A stretch of 64,000 nucleotides of DNA from Caprella mutica. Its lineage: Eukaryota > Arthropoda > Malacostraca > Amphipoda > Caprellidae. The notes under the pieces are model-generated. The model had not been told where the DNA came from. It saw only the letters and a program-made list of their open reading frames with translations, and searched no databases. Of this stretch, positions 44,471 through 56,510 are shown piece after piece. Each line of letters opens with the position of its first letter. Within the stretch, counting starts at the first letter, position 1. Both the position numbers and the translations under genes were made by a program. The DNA is taken from the NCBI GenBank assembly GCA_947561585.1, contig CANNZV010001828.1, positions 62,001 through 126,000 on the forward strand. The letters are read 5' to 3'.

Positions 44471-46229
44471 AAATTAAATGTAGATCTGAATAAACTGCAA
44501 ATTGGACGATAGAGTTTTGTTACAGAGTTATAAATTAAAATTGAAATGTACCCTCTTGGAAAGAAGTAATAATTATCGTCATAATAGGTAGGAGGGTAAT
44601 AAATATTGGCATAGCAAGAAATAAAATAATAAATATCTTGAAACAACATAACAAATCTAGCTAATTTTTTTTCTAAAAAATAATTAATATCGTAATAAAG
44701 TTATCAACTTAATATATGATAAATTCATATCATACATTCTTATTTAATGTTAAGATAAAATAAATAAGCATATCAGCAAACTTCAATATTCTAAAATTCA
44801 AATCACGAAAAACTTCCTTTGTTATTTCTCTGTTCTGAACATAGAAGAATATAAAAAAAATTGGCTAAAATATCCAGCTTCATCTAATTACTGCAATCTA
44901 AATGGAATCGCCTTAAATTCTTTGTAAAACCAAAGGAGAGAAGGTTCAACTAAGTTATATTAACATGTCAATCATCTATAGTGAGCATGATGCATTTTAC
45001 ATCACTATTTAGGCGATATTCCTTTGGTAAAAAGCGCTAAAATGAGTCTTAGAAACTAATAAGCGATGCTACAGTAAACTCATTACGAGTTGCGTGCGCG
45101 AACCAAGGTTTTCGATTTAACGTTCAATTTTTTGCGTGCTATCACTCTTTGACATTTCGGTTATGAATAATAAATTGTGATATAAGCAGCTGGTGTTTGT
45201 TTCTAGTGAATATTATGTATATATAACGTGTCTAGTAAATTGGCGAAGTAATTAAGTGGTGCCTTTCTGTGCAAAAAATAACAACAGTGCTCAAAAGACA
45301 CCAATTATAGCCCAGCAAGTTTTAATGATTCAGGCATGAGTGGTCTTGATGGTGGGTGGGGGGGTGAGAATGGGTGGGGGGTTTAGGAACAGGGGGGGGG
45401 ACCTTTTTCTAAAATCATAGTAAAGTTAGCTTAGATCATAGACGTATTGTAGTGCATCTAAATAGCTCATTAACTTCAATAACAGATTTTTTACAACTAA
45501 AAATGTGACAAATTTGTGTAAATTTAATAAATTATATCAACTTAGTTTAAAACATAGTTTAAAATTCTTATTTAACCTACTGACCCTAGAAACTGGTTCC
45601 ACCTCTCACTAAAACTCTTATAAAATCTAACCGAATCGTCTTTTCGATATTTTCTCTCATAAAAACCTTCATGTGATATTTACACATCCAATGCTAACGC
45701 AAAAGAATAATGATCCATCTTAAAAAATAATAAAAAGGAAGATCAGTATACAAATTAATTTTAAGAATGAGTATAGGTACTGTTTATGGACGGGGCTAAG
45801 TAGTGAGTACTTGAATAAATGCTCATAATTTGAATTTCTCACCATTTTGACTGTTCATGAGTAATTATTTGAAACAGTTAAAGTCATGAAAAGACAGCAT
45901 GCCTTATCCGTTTAGAAATAAAGTTATTGATAATTTTCCATAACTGATTCGCTCGAATGTTACAAAGACGATGCAGCGGTTCAGACTATGATTGATATAT
46001 TTATTCATAATATATTCTTTAAAATATATTTAATTTATAATTTGATATGGAGAACTACAAATGTACATACAGTGAAATTCATGAGTTGTGAAATATTATT
46101 TCCTTCATAACTCAGGGACACTGATAGTTTTCTATGATTGAAATCTCTGAGAAAAATTGGGTTTTTGATGGATAACTAGGACGAAATTCGTGTTTTATAT
46201 TGTTTTTTATAATTTAAACATAGAAAATA
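44471..46229. other. AT-rich region with G runs, no supported gene
   Basis: About 1.76 kb. G runs at 45352-45412. No domain-bearing frame or dispersed family was recognised, except acttcataactcaggg near 46110, a possible single monomer of the following array. Confidence 0.45.
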
Positions 46230-46809
46230 CTTCATAACTCAGGCCCTTCATAACTCAGGTCCTTCATTGCTCAAGTGCTTTTCATAACTCAGGTCCTTCA
46301 TAACTCAGGTCCTTCATTGCTCAAGTGCTTTTCATAACTCAGGTCCTTCATAACTCAGGTCCTTCATTGCTCAAGTGCTTTTCATAACTCAGGTCCTTCA
46401 TAACTCAGGTCCTTCATTGCTCAAGTGCTTTTCATAACTCAGGTCCTTCATAACTCAGGTCCTTCATTGCTCAAGTGCTTTTCATAACTCAGGTCCTTCA
46501 TAACTCAGGTCCTTCATTGCTCAAGTGCTTTTCATAACTCAGGTCCTTCATAACTCAGGTCCTTCATTGCTCAAGTGCTTTTCATAACTCAGGTCCTTCA
46601 TAACTCAGGTCCTTCATTGCTCAAGTGCTTTTCATAACTCAGGTCCTTCATAACTCAGGTCCTTCATTGCTCAAGTGCTTTTCATAACTCAGGTCCTTCA
46701 TAACTCAGGTCCTTCATAACTCAGGTCCTTCATTGCTCAAGTGCTTTTCATAACTCAGGTCCTTCATAACTCAGGTCCTTCATTGCTCAAGTGCTTTTCA
46801 TAACTCAGG
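46230..46809. repeat. 50-bp two-part repeat, about 11 copies
   Basis: The higher-order unit joins two cataactcaggtccttc subunits with cattgctcaagtgctttt. One unit near 46690-46740 has an extra cataactcaggtccttc, as expected from unequal exchange. A lone unit occurs 6 kb away at 52649-52693. Confidence 0.95.
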
Positions 46810-46900
46810 ATTTTTACTGTACTAGAAAAGTGAATACAAATACTACAAATGGGGTATGTAGGTAAAATCTCTGAATCATCTTTTAACGAAAGAATCAAAT

Positions 46901-47023
46901 CACGATGAATAGTTACCTAGGTGACAAGAATGATAAGTTATCACGAAGAATAGTTACCTAGGTGATAAGAATGATAAGTTATCACGATGAATAGTTACCT
47001 AGGTGATAAGAATGATAAGTTAT
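46901..47023. repeat. 41-bp tandem repeat, 3 copies
   Basis: Unit cacgatgaatagttacctag plus gtgataagaatgataagttat. The centre ttacctaggtga is quasi-palindromic. Confidence 0.9.
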
Positions 47024-48027
47024 CTATAAGACAGTCCAGGCACATGGTGATCATCATTAGTAATTAATTTTCAAATAGATGAGTAATATGATAGGAAGTA
47101 TTGTTAGAAACAAGAGAAACAAAGAGATAAATGATTGTAATTTATGATATTACTACGTATTTCTAATTATTTTTATTATTATATTCTAAATTAAATATTC
47201 AACTTCTATAGTAATTTAAAATGGTAAACTGTTTTTGGCCGGGGGTTTATTTTACACAGGTTTATTTTACGCGGGATTTTTTGACAATGTTTTTTTTCTT
47301 TTTTACTTTGGATAAATTTTTTTTTTTTTTTTTGCTTTTTATAAAAGCAAAAATGCGCAAAATATGATGAATGGGTTGTCGCTTCTTGTAGTAAGTGGAT
47401 ACACAACAGTTTCATGATAAAAAGGAATTAATTATATATTTAAACATAGTACACTCAAAATTACTCAGTATGTAAATTTTAAATAAACTGGCGTTTTATG
47501 AATATTCGTATTTCTTGTATATAAATAAGGGTAATATTTCAATTGACTTCAGTCACCTCTCAATACTGTCCAAATGCCCCATGATTTCGCCTGTGTCCTT
47601 TTTCATGTGTCGCAGTATTGGACTAATGGTCATTAGATTTAATCAATTTAAAAAATATATATGCTCTGTTATTAATTATTATTAAAATAATAGACATATA
47701 TAAATACCTGCTTCCTAAATAGTACCTCACGGATATAACTCCTATATTAATCCTATAGTAGTTATATAATACCTAGGTCCTATTGCTATAATATTAATTA
47801 TATTATATATAATTAATTATATAACACCTATGTCCTATAGTTATATTATACTTGGTTATTTATTATTTATATCATTATACCTATAGTTATATACCTTCTA
47901 TAAATATATCACCTATAAATATACTCTACCTATAATTTAATAGCAAGGCAATATCAATTATCACTTAGAATTAGCATTTAAAAGAGATATATGGTAAATA
48001 CATCCATGTCTCCATTAACATATTATG
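47024..48027. other. AT-rich region, no gene seen
   Basis: About 1 kb with T runs (47285-47335) and many short ctatagttatata words (47700-47940). A 69-codon minus frame rich in Lys comes from the T runs and is rejected. Confidence 0.5.
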
Positions 48028-48541
48028 GGCCGGGACTATCGGACACAAAGATTGGGGTACTGCTGGTATCAGGGATACCAATAATTATTAGAATAACTAG
48101 ATGAATATTATATGACTGCAGGTATCATGGATACTAATTAGAATAAATAGTTAAATAATATGACTGCAGGTATCAGGGATACCAAATGAAACTAGATGAC
48201 AGGCACTCGTTGAGCGCATACCTTCACCGCAGCTTATAAATGACCTTGTTCATACAATGATCCTTGAATTATGAATGAACTTGACCTTGACCTTTTACCT
48301 GATCGCTTCCAAAATCTAACCAGATGGTTCCTGGACTTTGACCAATCGTCCTACCAAATTTGGTTGGGTACTTTTTGAGTTATGCGAATAGGATTACTAA
48401 TACATAAATGAATGAATGCAACCTAAAAGATTACCTTCCACAATTAGCGAAAGTAATAAAAATTAAATAATAATTATTATTTACTATTTTTTTCTTCCAT
48501 GATAATTAACTTGAAACCGTTCAATAACTCGGAACTCGCCC
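48028..48541. mobile_element. P1 MITE split by the SINE-like repeat
   Basis: The left arm is degenerate (ggactatcggacacaaagatt). Repeated centres follow (tatcagggataccaa, tatcatggatac, tatcagggatacc). The right arm at 48484-48541 is cttccatgataattaacttg, ccgttcaataactcggaact and cgccc-TA. The SINE-like copy 2 lies between, so it probably inserted into an existing MITE. Confidence 0.55.
48190..48451 (+). mobile_element. Dispersed SINE-like repeat, copy 2
   Basis: Homologous to 1252-1590: gcactcgttgagcgcatacc, gaccttgaccttttacc, gaccaatcgtcctaccaaat, tactttttgagttatgcg, ataaatgaatgaatgc and ttaccttcc. It is shorter by several internal deletions. Same orientation as copy 1. Confidence 0.55.
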
Positions 48542-48984
48542 TATAAATTGTATTTGTATTTTCAAAGAATTTTAAATATTATTATGATATACCTAACTAA
48601 AATCGAAAATATAACTGAGTGTAGATTATTTATCCTGGACTAAATTTCTGAATCAGGACCACTGAGTAGCTTTTATACGTTCATGAGCCCAAGAATTTCC
48701 AAACACAATACATCTTTTAAATAATTAATATTAAATTTACCTTAAGTTATTCGATTGAGTAGCTTTTTTGTGGTCATGAGCTTTGAGTTTTTAAATACCT
48801 AAAATGTTCATCTATTTACGACCATAAATAAATTGACGAAAATACAATGATAATAGTCTATCGTCCTTCGTCGGAAAGTCCTGAATTATGATATTTCACG
48901 ATAAAATACCATCAATATTTACCGTAATGGACAGTAACAAACAGAATGGCCGAAAAAATAAAGCTGGCTCATCGAAGATTTTAG
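48542..48984. other. AT-rich spacer with a dispersed fragment
   Basis: No gene. 48887-48925 (acgataaaataccatcaata and neighbours) matches 4138-4170, and ccttcgtcgga resembles the cgtcggac near 4082. Confidence 0.45.
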
Positions 48985-49662
48985 GGTTATATAAAGTACA
49001 GCCCACCATAATCTACGATTGCCCATCATAATCTACGAGTACCCACCATAATCTACGATTGCCCATCATAATATACGATTACTCACCATAATCTACGAGT
49101 ACCCACCAAAATCTACGAACACCTACCATAATCTACGCGTGCCCACCATAATCTACGAGTGTCCAACATAATCTACAAGTGCCCACCATAATATACAAGT
49201 ACCCACCATAATCTACGATTGCCCATCATAATATACGATTACTCACCATAATCTACGAGTACCCACCAAAATCTACGAACACCTACCATAATCTACGCGT
49301 GCCCACCATAATCTACGAGTGTCCAACATAATATACGATTACTCACCATAATCTACGAGTACCCACCAAAATCTACGAACACCTACCATAATCTACGCGT
49401 GCCCACCATAATATACAAATGCACACCATAATATACGAGTGCCCACCATAATATACGAACGCCCACCACAATCTACGATAACCCACCATAATCTAAGAGT
49501 GCCCACCATAATGTACGAGTACCCACCATAATCTACGAGTGCCCAAAATAAACTACGAGTGCCCACCATAATCTACGAGTGCCCATCATAATCTACGAGT
49601 GTGACGGAGTGTCCATTATAATCTACAAATATCCACCGTTATCTACGATCGTCCACCATAAA
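48985..49662 (+). repeat. 20-bp array (cccaccataatctacgagtg), about 33 copies
   Basis: Monomer cccaccataatctacgagtg with many variants. A block of about six units (gcccatcataatatacga, ttactcaccataatctac, aacacctaccataatcta, gcgtgcccacc) occurs near 49050, 49210 and 49333, so a higher-order unit is present. The cccaccataa core is the same as the end of the P2 module, suggesting common origin. Confidence 0.92.
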
Positions 49663-50247
49663 TCCCACTTCAAAATAATTTTTGTAATTATTCCTTATAA
49701 TTATCTATGATCAAGGAAGATCTTTAACATGTTAGGCTAAGCCATACATGATCAACATTTATTACTCCCGATAATCGCCGATACCCCCACCATAAGCTTC
49801 TGACTGGGTGTCAGAGACATCAGTAACTGTATAATTACCGCCATACCCCCTTAATAATTAAATAAGTCATATTAATTTTAATATATAATGCGAAGCAATT
49901 TCCTGTGTATTCCTTAAGATAATTCCTTATCAATTATTATTCTCCTGTAATTACAACAATAAACTCATCATTATTAATATTAATTAAATGGTTGCTATCC
50001 CATTTTAATTCATTTGATAATACGCTTCAGTTAATTATTTGACAAAGGGATAACTATAATATTTTTAGGGAGAATAGAATAATTGCATTAAAAGAAAATA
50101 ACATCTATATCTTGTCATTGGAAAAATTATTTCAACTTATCGTCAAAGTTAAGAACAGTTCTTTTATAATATAAGTCCTAAATAGTACAGATACAAATAA
50201 TATTCCACTCGGGATGAACACTTAATCTTCTACATCGTGCCTTTAAC
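49663..50247. other. AT-rich spacer, nothing recognised
   Basis: About 580 bp. One cccccaccataagct near 49785 may be a decayed P2 end. No gene. Confidence 0.45.
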
Positions 50248-51445
50248 AATTACCAGGGGGTCAAATTACCAGGGGTCAAATTACCAGGGGTCAAATTACC
50301 AGGGGTCAAATTACCAGGGGTCAAATTACCAGGGGTCAAATTACCAGGGGATAAAATTACCAGGGGGTCAAATTACCAGGGGTCAAATTACCAGGGGGTC
50401 AAATTACCAGGGGTCAAATTACCAGGGGGTCAAATTACCAGGGGTCAAATTACCAGGGGTCAAATTACCAGGGGGTCAAATTACCAGGGGTCAAATTACC
50501 AGGGGTTAAATTACCAGGGGTCAAATTACCAGGGGTCAAATTACCAGGGGGTCAAATTACCAAGGGTCAAATTACCAGGGGGTCAAATTACCAGGGGGTC
50601 AAATTACCATGGGGTAAAATTACCAGGGGTAAAATTACCAAGGGATCAAATTACCAGGGGGTCAAATTACCAGGGGTCAAATTACCAGGGGGTCAAATTA
50701 CCAGGGGGTCAAATTACCAGGGGGTCAAATTACCAGGGGTCAAATTACCAGGGGGTCAAATTACCAGGGGTCAAATTACCAGGGAGTCAAATTACCAGGG
50801 GGTCAAATTACCAAGGGTCAAATTACCAGGGGTCAAATTACCAAGGGTCAAATTACCAGGATGTCAAATTACCAGGGGGTCAAATTACCAGGGGTCAAAT
50901 TACCAGGGGGTCAAATTACCAGGGGATCAAATTACCAGGGGGACAAATTACCAGGGGTCAAATAACCAGGGAGTCAAATTACCAGGGGGTCAAATTACCA
51001 GGGGTCAAATTACCAGGGATCAAATTACCAGGGGGTCAAATTACCAGGGGTCAAATTACCAGGGGTCAAATTACCAGGGGTCAAATTACCAGGGGTCAAA
51101 TTACCAGGGGGTCAAATTACCAGGGGTCAAATTACCAGGGGTCAAATTACCAAGGGGTCAAATAACCGGAGGTCAAATTACCAGGGATCAAATTACCAAG
51201 GGGTCAAATTACCGGAGGTCAAATTACTGGAGGTCAAATTACCAGGGGGTCAAATTACCAGGGGATCAAATTACCAGGGGGTCAAATTACTAGGGGGTCA
51301 AATTACCAGGGGGTCAAATTACCAGGGGGTCAATATACCTGGGGGTCAATAAACCTGAGGGTCAAATTACCAGGGGATCAAATTACGTGGATTCAAATTA
51401 CCGAAGAATTCAAATTACCGGGAGTGAAATTACCGGTCACAGAAC
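50248..51445 (+). repeat. 15/16-bp G-rich array (ggggtcaaattacca), about 76 copies
   Basis: Monomer ggggtcaaattacca, with or without one extra g. Toward the 3' end units decay (accggaggtc, cctgggggtcaat, acgtggattc). The + strand presents a G run of 4-5 every 15-16 bases, so it can in principle form quadruplexes with long loops. A 90-codon Gly/Ser/Asn frame at its start is a repeat artefact. Confidence 0.96.
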
Positions 51446-51502
51446 TTTTCTATAGTGCACTACAACTAGTTCACTTTTCTATAGTGCACTACAACTAGTT
51501 CA
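51444..51502 (+). repeat. 29-bp direct duplication
   Basis: Two copies of acttttctatagtgcactac plus aactagttc. Related words (actatacaggact) recur loosely up to 51860. Confidence 0.7.
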
Positions 51503-52648
51503 CTATATATCGCTTACTTCACTATATCGGAATCAATTAAAAGATACACAGAAAACTAACCACACTATGGCACACTATACAATGTATTTTCGTTAAAAAA
51601 TTCATTATACAGGATAGTTAATCTCCCAGGACTCAAATAATCGGGATGTTTCACTACACAGGACTTCATTTTATTGTAGTTATACTGGTAGAACTCTTTA
51701 ACGAAATACAACAAGTTGCATAGAAAACTGATAGCCATTTCATGGTATACTACACAAAATATATTCTCTATACAGGGTATTTCACTATTCAGGACTCTAC
51801 TAAAAAGGATGGTTCACTATACAGGACTTCATTATAGAGGAGTTATACTGCACACAATACTAAAACAAGAAAATGATATCGAATATTAAATGAAAAAAAC
51901 TAAGTTACCCCGTCTGCTTAAGATTAAATAAAGTTTTAATTTACCCTGATAAATACTATATATGCATATTCATATAAACACATAACTATACATAGTATTA
52001 AATACATGCAGTACATAAATTCTATAGCCCCTTTCTGTATTAATACACTGACATGAAAGTCCAATTACGCCTTTACTCTTCTCTATAACAGCATATATAA
52101 CTATATATACATATATACAATACATATACGTTACTAGAGCCCAGTAATCCCCCCTCCCCATCTCCCCCCCCCCCCCCCCCCCCCAGCCAATCTGTCTCAT
52201 GCTTCCTTCGATTATGGTTTCTTGATGAAATTTTCACGCTTTGCCGAGTTTCCATTACTGAGGGCGGAGAGAGTTCGATTAGTGACCGGGCCAGCGTTAG
52301 ACCGGTGGAGTGCGCTAGCGACCCACCCCGCCCGTCACTGGGTTAGGACACACACCCCCCACTCCCCCATTGGGATAAATAACCCCCACCCACCTCCTCT
52401 ACATTCAGTTACTGGACATTGTGCATGTAAGAAGTTGACGGAACTGTCTTTTGGAATAATTGATTATTTTAGAAATTCAAGATTGGACTGTAAATAATGT
52501 ATAAAATATCAGTTTAAACCATTTAAAATGATAATTCAACATTAGATATTAAAATCTATGAAATATCACTTTAACAAATTTCGATCCGTCAATTTAAATT
52601 TAAAAAAAATAATATCGATGAAATTTTCAGTATCTGTACTCAGGCATT
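51503..52648. other. AT-rich region with a poly-C tract, no supported gene
   Basis: A run of about 19 C lies at 52166-52184. Frames of 60-91 codons at 51970-52497 are composition-driven (Gly or Pro runs), with no domain recognised. Confidence 0.45.
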
Positions 52649-52693
52649 TCATAACTCAGGTCCTTCATTACTCGCGTGCTTCATAACTCAGGA
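52649..52693 (+). repeat. Single monomer of the 46230 array
   Basis: tcataactcaggtccttcat, tactcgcgtgct, tcataactcagg matches one 50-bp unit with a few changes. It lies outside any array. Confidence 0.75.
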
Positions 52694-52794
52694 ATTTAAG
52701 ATGCAATTATACGCTCTTAATAGAATTAACCTATATATTTTATCACATTAATTACCCTCAACAATACTAACAATTAATCACAATACAATACCAT

Positions 52795-52902
52795 TCTTAA
52801 CCATACTAACAATTAACCACACAGTACTCAGTTTACCCACAAAGAGGTTTATTTACCCACAGCATGTACTTTACCTACAAAGAGGTTTATTTACCCACAT
52901 GT
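52795..52902 (+). repeat. Short repeat aaagaggtttatttacccac
   Basis: Two full copies of acaaagaggtttatttaccc (about 52838 and 52877), plus related cttaaccatactaacaatta words upstream. A small decayed duplication. Confidence 0.65.
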
Positions 52903-54914
52903 GGTTATAACGATTATTACAAACAGTGGTCCCTGCGCAAGCGATTATTGCCAATTTCCTCGACTAAGATAGTCACATCCGGCTACTGTTGTTCCTACAA
53001 ACTTAATTATAGAAAGAATTATATAAGTTATTCATCATTGAACGAGTTTCTATTATGAAAACGACTGAACGACTTTTTATTGTCTGTAAAATACAAACTC
53101 GTTTCCGGTCATTTTGTAAAGTTTTTTTTAAATGGATATTCTAATAACTCCTATTTGCAGATAATAATTGGAACCAAAGTCACAGTGAATTCGACTAATT
53201 CGTTCAAATCCTTCTTTAATTGGCCACGTTCTATGATAAATTGAAATCAATCAAAACTGTATTTCACATCATAAACACGTCCAGAACTCCAATTATAGAT
53301 GCATCCCCCAAACCTCCTTGTTTGAGGCACAGGCAATTACCTAAAATTCATCAATCTCCAGCCAATCATAACTCCCCTCCACCCCCTCCCCCCTCTTACA
53401 ACTCTCTCACTCGTTTTCAATCCACCTCCAATCCTATATATTGGCCCCCCGTCGAAGGATCAGGTGCACAATTGCCCCGTAATCCTTCCTAATAACCCAT
53501 TAATGTTCCTCCATTCATTGTCCACGACTGATACTCTCCTTCTCGTGCGTGAAACTCAGGATTCCGACCACCCGCCCGCCCCCCAACTGAAATTTCCTTC
53601 AAACATGTTTTCATATGAAACGGTAAACATAATCAAATATAGCTAAATCAATTACACCTAATATACGTTCTCGAGTTAGCACATCAGGTATTATTAAGAT
53701 CGTTTCTTAAGGTATAGACTTACACCGGCTTTGTCAAACAACAATTAAGCTCAACGATAACGAGATCGTTTAATTGAGAGAAGACGTTAATAGGGATTAT
53801 GACTGCAGTATCCAATTAAATATGGATAGAGAGGAGCTTGGCCGTTAATAAAAGGAGACTTGAACCCTCAGCACGAAGATTCAGGTTGAAATTATTAGTT
53901 ACATTCTCTAATACTTGCCAATTCAAACTCACAAGCCTTCATTGATCAGCAAACTTTCCAGGAACTTTGTAAAATAACCAGTCAATTGCTTGCAAACAAT
54001 CTTCCAGCCTATTTCCTTGAACTAGAAGTCAAAAGACCGTGACCTTACGGCTACTCTTGCAAAGCCCATCTATCAATTCTCATTCTAATAGGTAATTAAT
54101 GGGTATTTGAATTCATTAGTAACGAGATGCAACTTGTGCGGCGTCCACTATCAGAAATGAAGTGATTTGCTTTTGTAGAAGTAAATAAATCTTGCCTGGA
54201 GCTTACTGGTGATGCCTTCTAAATTACAGAAGTAGGATAACATCTCAGCAGTGTTCACAATAACGGCCAAAATTCTCTCACTTCGTTCATTCAGACACAA
54301 TATGAAAATCATGCTATACTCTCTAAAACTGAGGTCAGTTGAATCCTATGTGCAGTAAGATTCGAATTGTATTCTGTAACGTAATCTGCTAATTATACAT
54401 CATCAGTTTACATAAAATGTACGCTATAATGTTTACGTGAACACACGAACGAGGTGGCTAGCCTCTTCTTCACTTCCCAAAATGTTTCGTCCAGAAATGT
54501 ATTGGATTACTCTTTGACCCTCCATTTCCCTCCTCTTTTTAGACTCTATCCCTCCATGTAAAACACACTTTAGTTAGATATACGTCTCTTATACCACCAC
54601 ACTAATAAGTAAAACCCCTGTTTTTTTAATTAACTGAACATCTTTCAAATGGTGGAAATCTTGAGCGATAGCTAGAGCGTCAGAAGATTGAATTATTATG
54701 GGACGAACAATAATGCTCGTTGCAGTACATGCTGCGATCCTCTTCCCTTATCTATAATTAAATCACTTCATTTAGTAAATTGTTCCATTATTTTTGCACA
54801 GACTCTCGACTGTGGTACAGCATAAAATGGGAGAACTGAAGAGTTGCAGAGAGACGAGTTTAAGGGCCCGTGCAGTAGGCTGATTGATCCGCTGATAATG
54901 GACACTTCTTAATG
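52903..54914. other. 2-kb single-copy region, higher complexity
   Basis: No tandem or dispersed repeats recognised. Composition is more balanced than elsewhere. A 90-codon frame at 53220 is Pro/Ser-rich without a known domain. Candidate location for unrecognised exons or regulatory DNA. Confidence 0.4.
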
Positions 54915-55459
54915 AGCTGATAGTAGTGCTCTAAGTGCTGATAGTAGTGTTCTAAGTGCTGATAGTAGTGCTCTAAGTGCTGATAGTAGTGCTTTAAGTG
55001 CTGATAGTAGTGCTCTAAGTGCTGATAGTAGTGTTCTAAGTGCTGATAGTAGTGCTCTAGTGCTGATAGTAGTGCTCTAAGTGCTGATAGTAGTGCTCTT
55101 AGTCCTGATAGTAGTGCTCTTTGTCCTGATAGTAGTGCTCTAAGTGCTGATAGTAGTGCTCTTAGTCCTGATAGTAGTGCTCTAAGTGCTGATAGTAGTG
55201 CTCTTAGTCCTGATAGTAGTGCTCTAAGTGCTGATAGTAGTGCTCTAAGTGCTGATAGTAGTGTTCTGAGTGCTGATAGTAGTGTTCTAAGTGCTGATAG
55301 TAGTGCTCTAAGTGCTGATAGTAGTGCTCTTAGTCCTGATAGTAGTGCTCTTAGTCCTGATAGTAGTGCTCTAAGTGCTGATAGTAGTGCTCTAAGTGCT
55401 GATAGTAGTGTTCTGAGTGCTGATAGTAGTGTTCTAAGTGCTGATAGTAGTGCTCTAAG
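54915..55459. repeat. 21-bp minisatellite (gctgatagtagtgctctaag), about 26 copies
   Basis: Monomer gctgatagtagtgctctaag plus t. Variants are gttctaag, gctcttagtcct, gttctgag and one 20-bp unit near 55060. A block with gttctgag then gttctaag appears twice (about 55255 and 55405), indicating a copied segment of about 150 bp. Confidence 0.95.
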
Positions 55460-55702
55460 TAAATGTCCTCAAAGTATAATTCTTTATTCGAAAAAAGGAA
55501 AGAAGGAAGAATGCCCTCTGATTTGTTGTCCTAAGAAATTCACAACTAGGTGACCATCCTTTTCAAGCAATACAATATATATTTTTGGTATTGTATAATG
55601 AATTAAAATAATTTGGGACATTATTGTTAAGAAGATTCATCGAAAATGTCCGACGAAAGAAGATAGTCTATTAATTCTTTACAAATTCTGATTTGTTCCC
55701 CC

Positions 55703-55768
55703 TGCCAGGTCATTAAACAATCGTGAAGTGTGTTGTACAACAAACTAGAGGATAAAACAAACTGCATA
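55703..55768 (-). mobile_element. P3 fragment, inverted
   Basis: Reverse complement of the middle of the foldback element at 11604-11670: it contains ctgccaggtcattaaacaat, tgaagtgtgttgtac and aacaaactagaggata. The similarity runs about 65 bp, longer than at 29793. Confidence 0.65.
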
Positions 55769-55862
55769 ACGGCCATTTTTATTGATAGTTTTAAACTAAT
55801 CTTCATTTATCAAATAAAATTGGTTAATTGTACAATTTTCCTCGTCTTTCTTTTTTCACGGA

Positions 55863-55895
55863 TTATAATCGTCGCTCAAAAACCGACGATTATAA
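55863..55895. repeat. 12-bp stem hairpin
   Basis: ttataatcgtcg (55863-55874) and cgacgattataa (55884-55895) are perfect inverted copies with a 9-nt loop (ctcaaaaac). It may be a piece of a MITE. Confidence 0.75.
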
Positions 55896-56510
55896 ATTTC
55901 CGATTGAGTTCAAGGCATTGTAAAGATAATGGATCATTGCAGCCAATTGAAGAATGGATAGTTATAAACATCGTATGGGGATAGAGAAATGGAGTACAGA
56001 TTGGTTTGGATAGTATTATCATCCAGTATATATTGATTTTATATAATTATTAAACGAAAACTCTACATTTGAATATCCAATATGAATTTTCTATACAATT
56101 TGGGTTTCAGTGCCGAAATGTCACAAATTTAGAATGACAAGATTTCACTCATCCAGTGTATGATAGTCAAATAACTTTCTTTTCAATTACCGATTTATGA
56201 CACTGTGGACAAGGTAAATCCTGTTGATATACAGACTCGAAATTAGACCACTGGCAGAATGCTAACAAAGAGTTAAAATCCCAATCAGAGGAGTAAGCCA
56301 AGGCAATTTCCGAAAAGGATCCTCGTGTTCCAGAAGCACTCCCTCCCCTCCCCCCCCCCCCCCCCATCTCATCCAGTTGATCACACGCCCCTCCCTCCTC
56401 CATCTTAGCAACCACCCTCTACAGTCCATCAAGACCTGACCATCTAGTCTCCAGTTCTTAGGTAGTAGCTGTACTAGAATAGCACTATTTATATTAACAG
56501 GTTTTGCTTA

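Larger units (their letters stand above)
55460..56510. other. Region with P3 fragment and hairpin, no supported gene
   Basis: Contains a gaaaatgtccgacgaaaga fragment (55640), the inverted P3 fragment (55703-55768), a hairpin (55863-55895) and a poly-C run (56347-56365). Frames of 82-84 codons have no recognisable domain. Confidence 0.45.

Noticed and set aside
47206..47415. 69-codon Lys-rich minus frame
   Set aside because: Caused by poly-T tracts on the plus strand.
51970..52497. Frames of 60-91 codons around the poly-C tract
   Set aside because: Gly or Pro runs come from the homopolymer, and no recognisable domain is present.
53220..53646. Pro/Ser-rich frames of 60-90 codons
   Set aside because: No known domain, no clear splice or promoter signals; could be an exon fragment but the sequence alone does not support it.
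56167..56415. 82-codon minus frame with a CPQC pair
   Set aside because: Only one CxxC and a Gly run from poly-C; too little for a zinc-binding domain.
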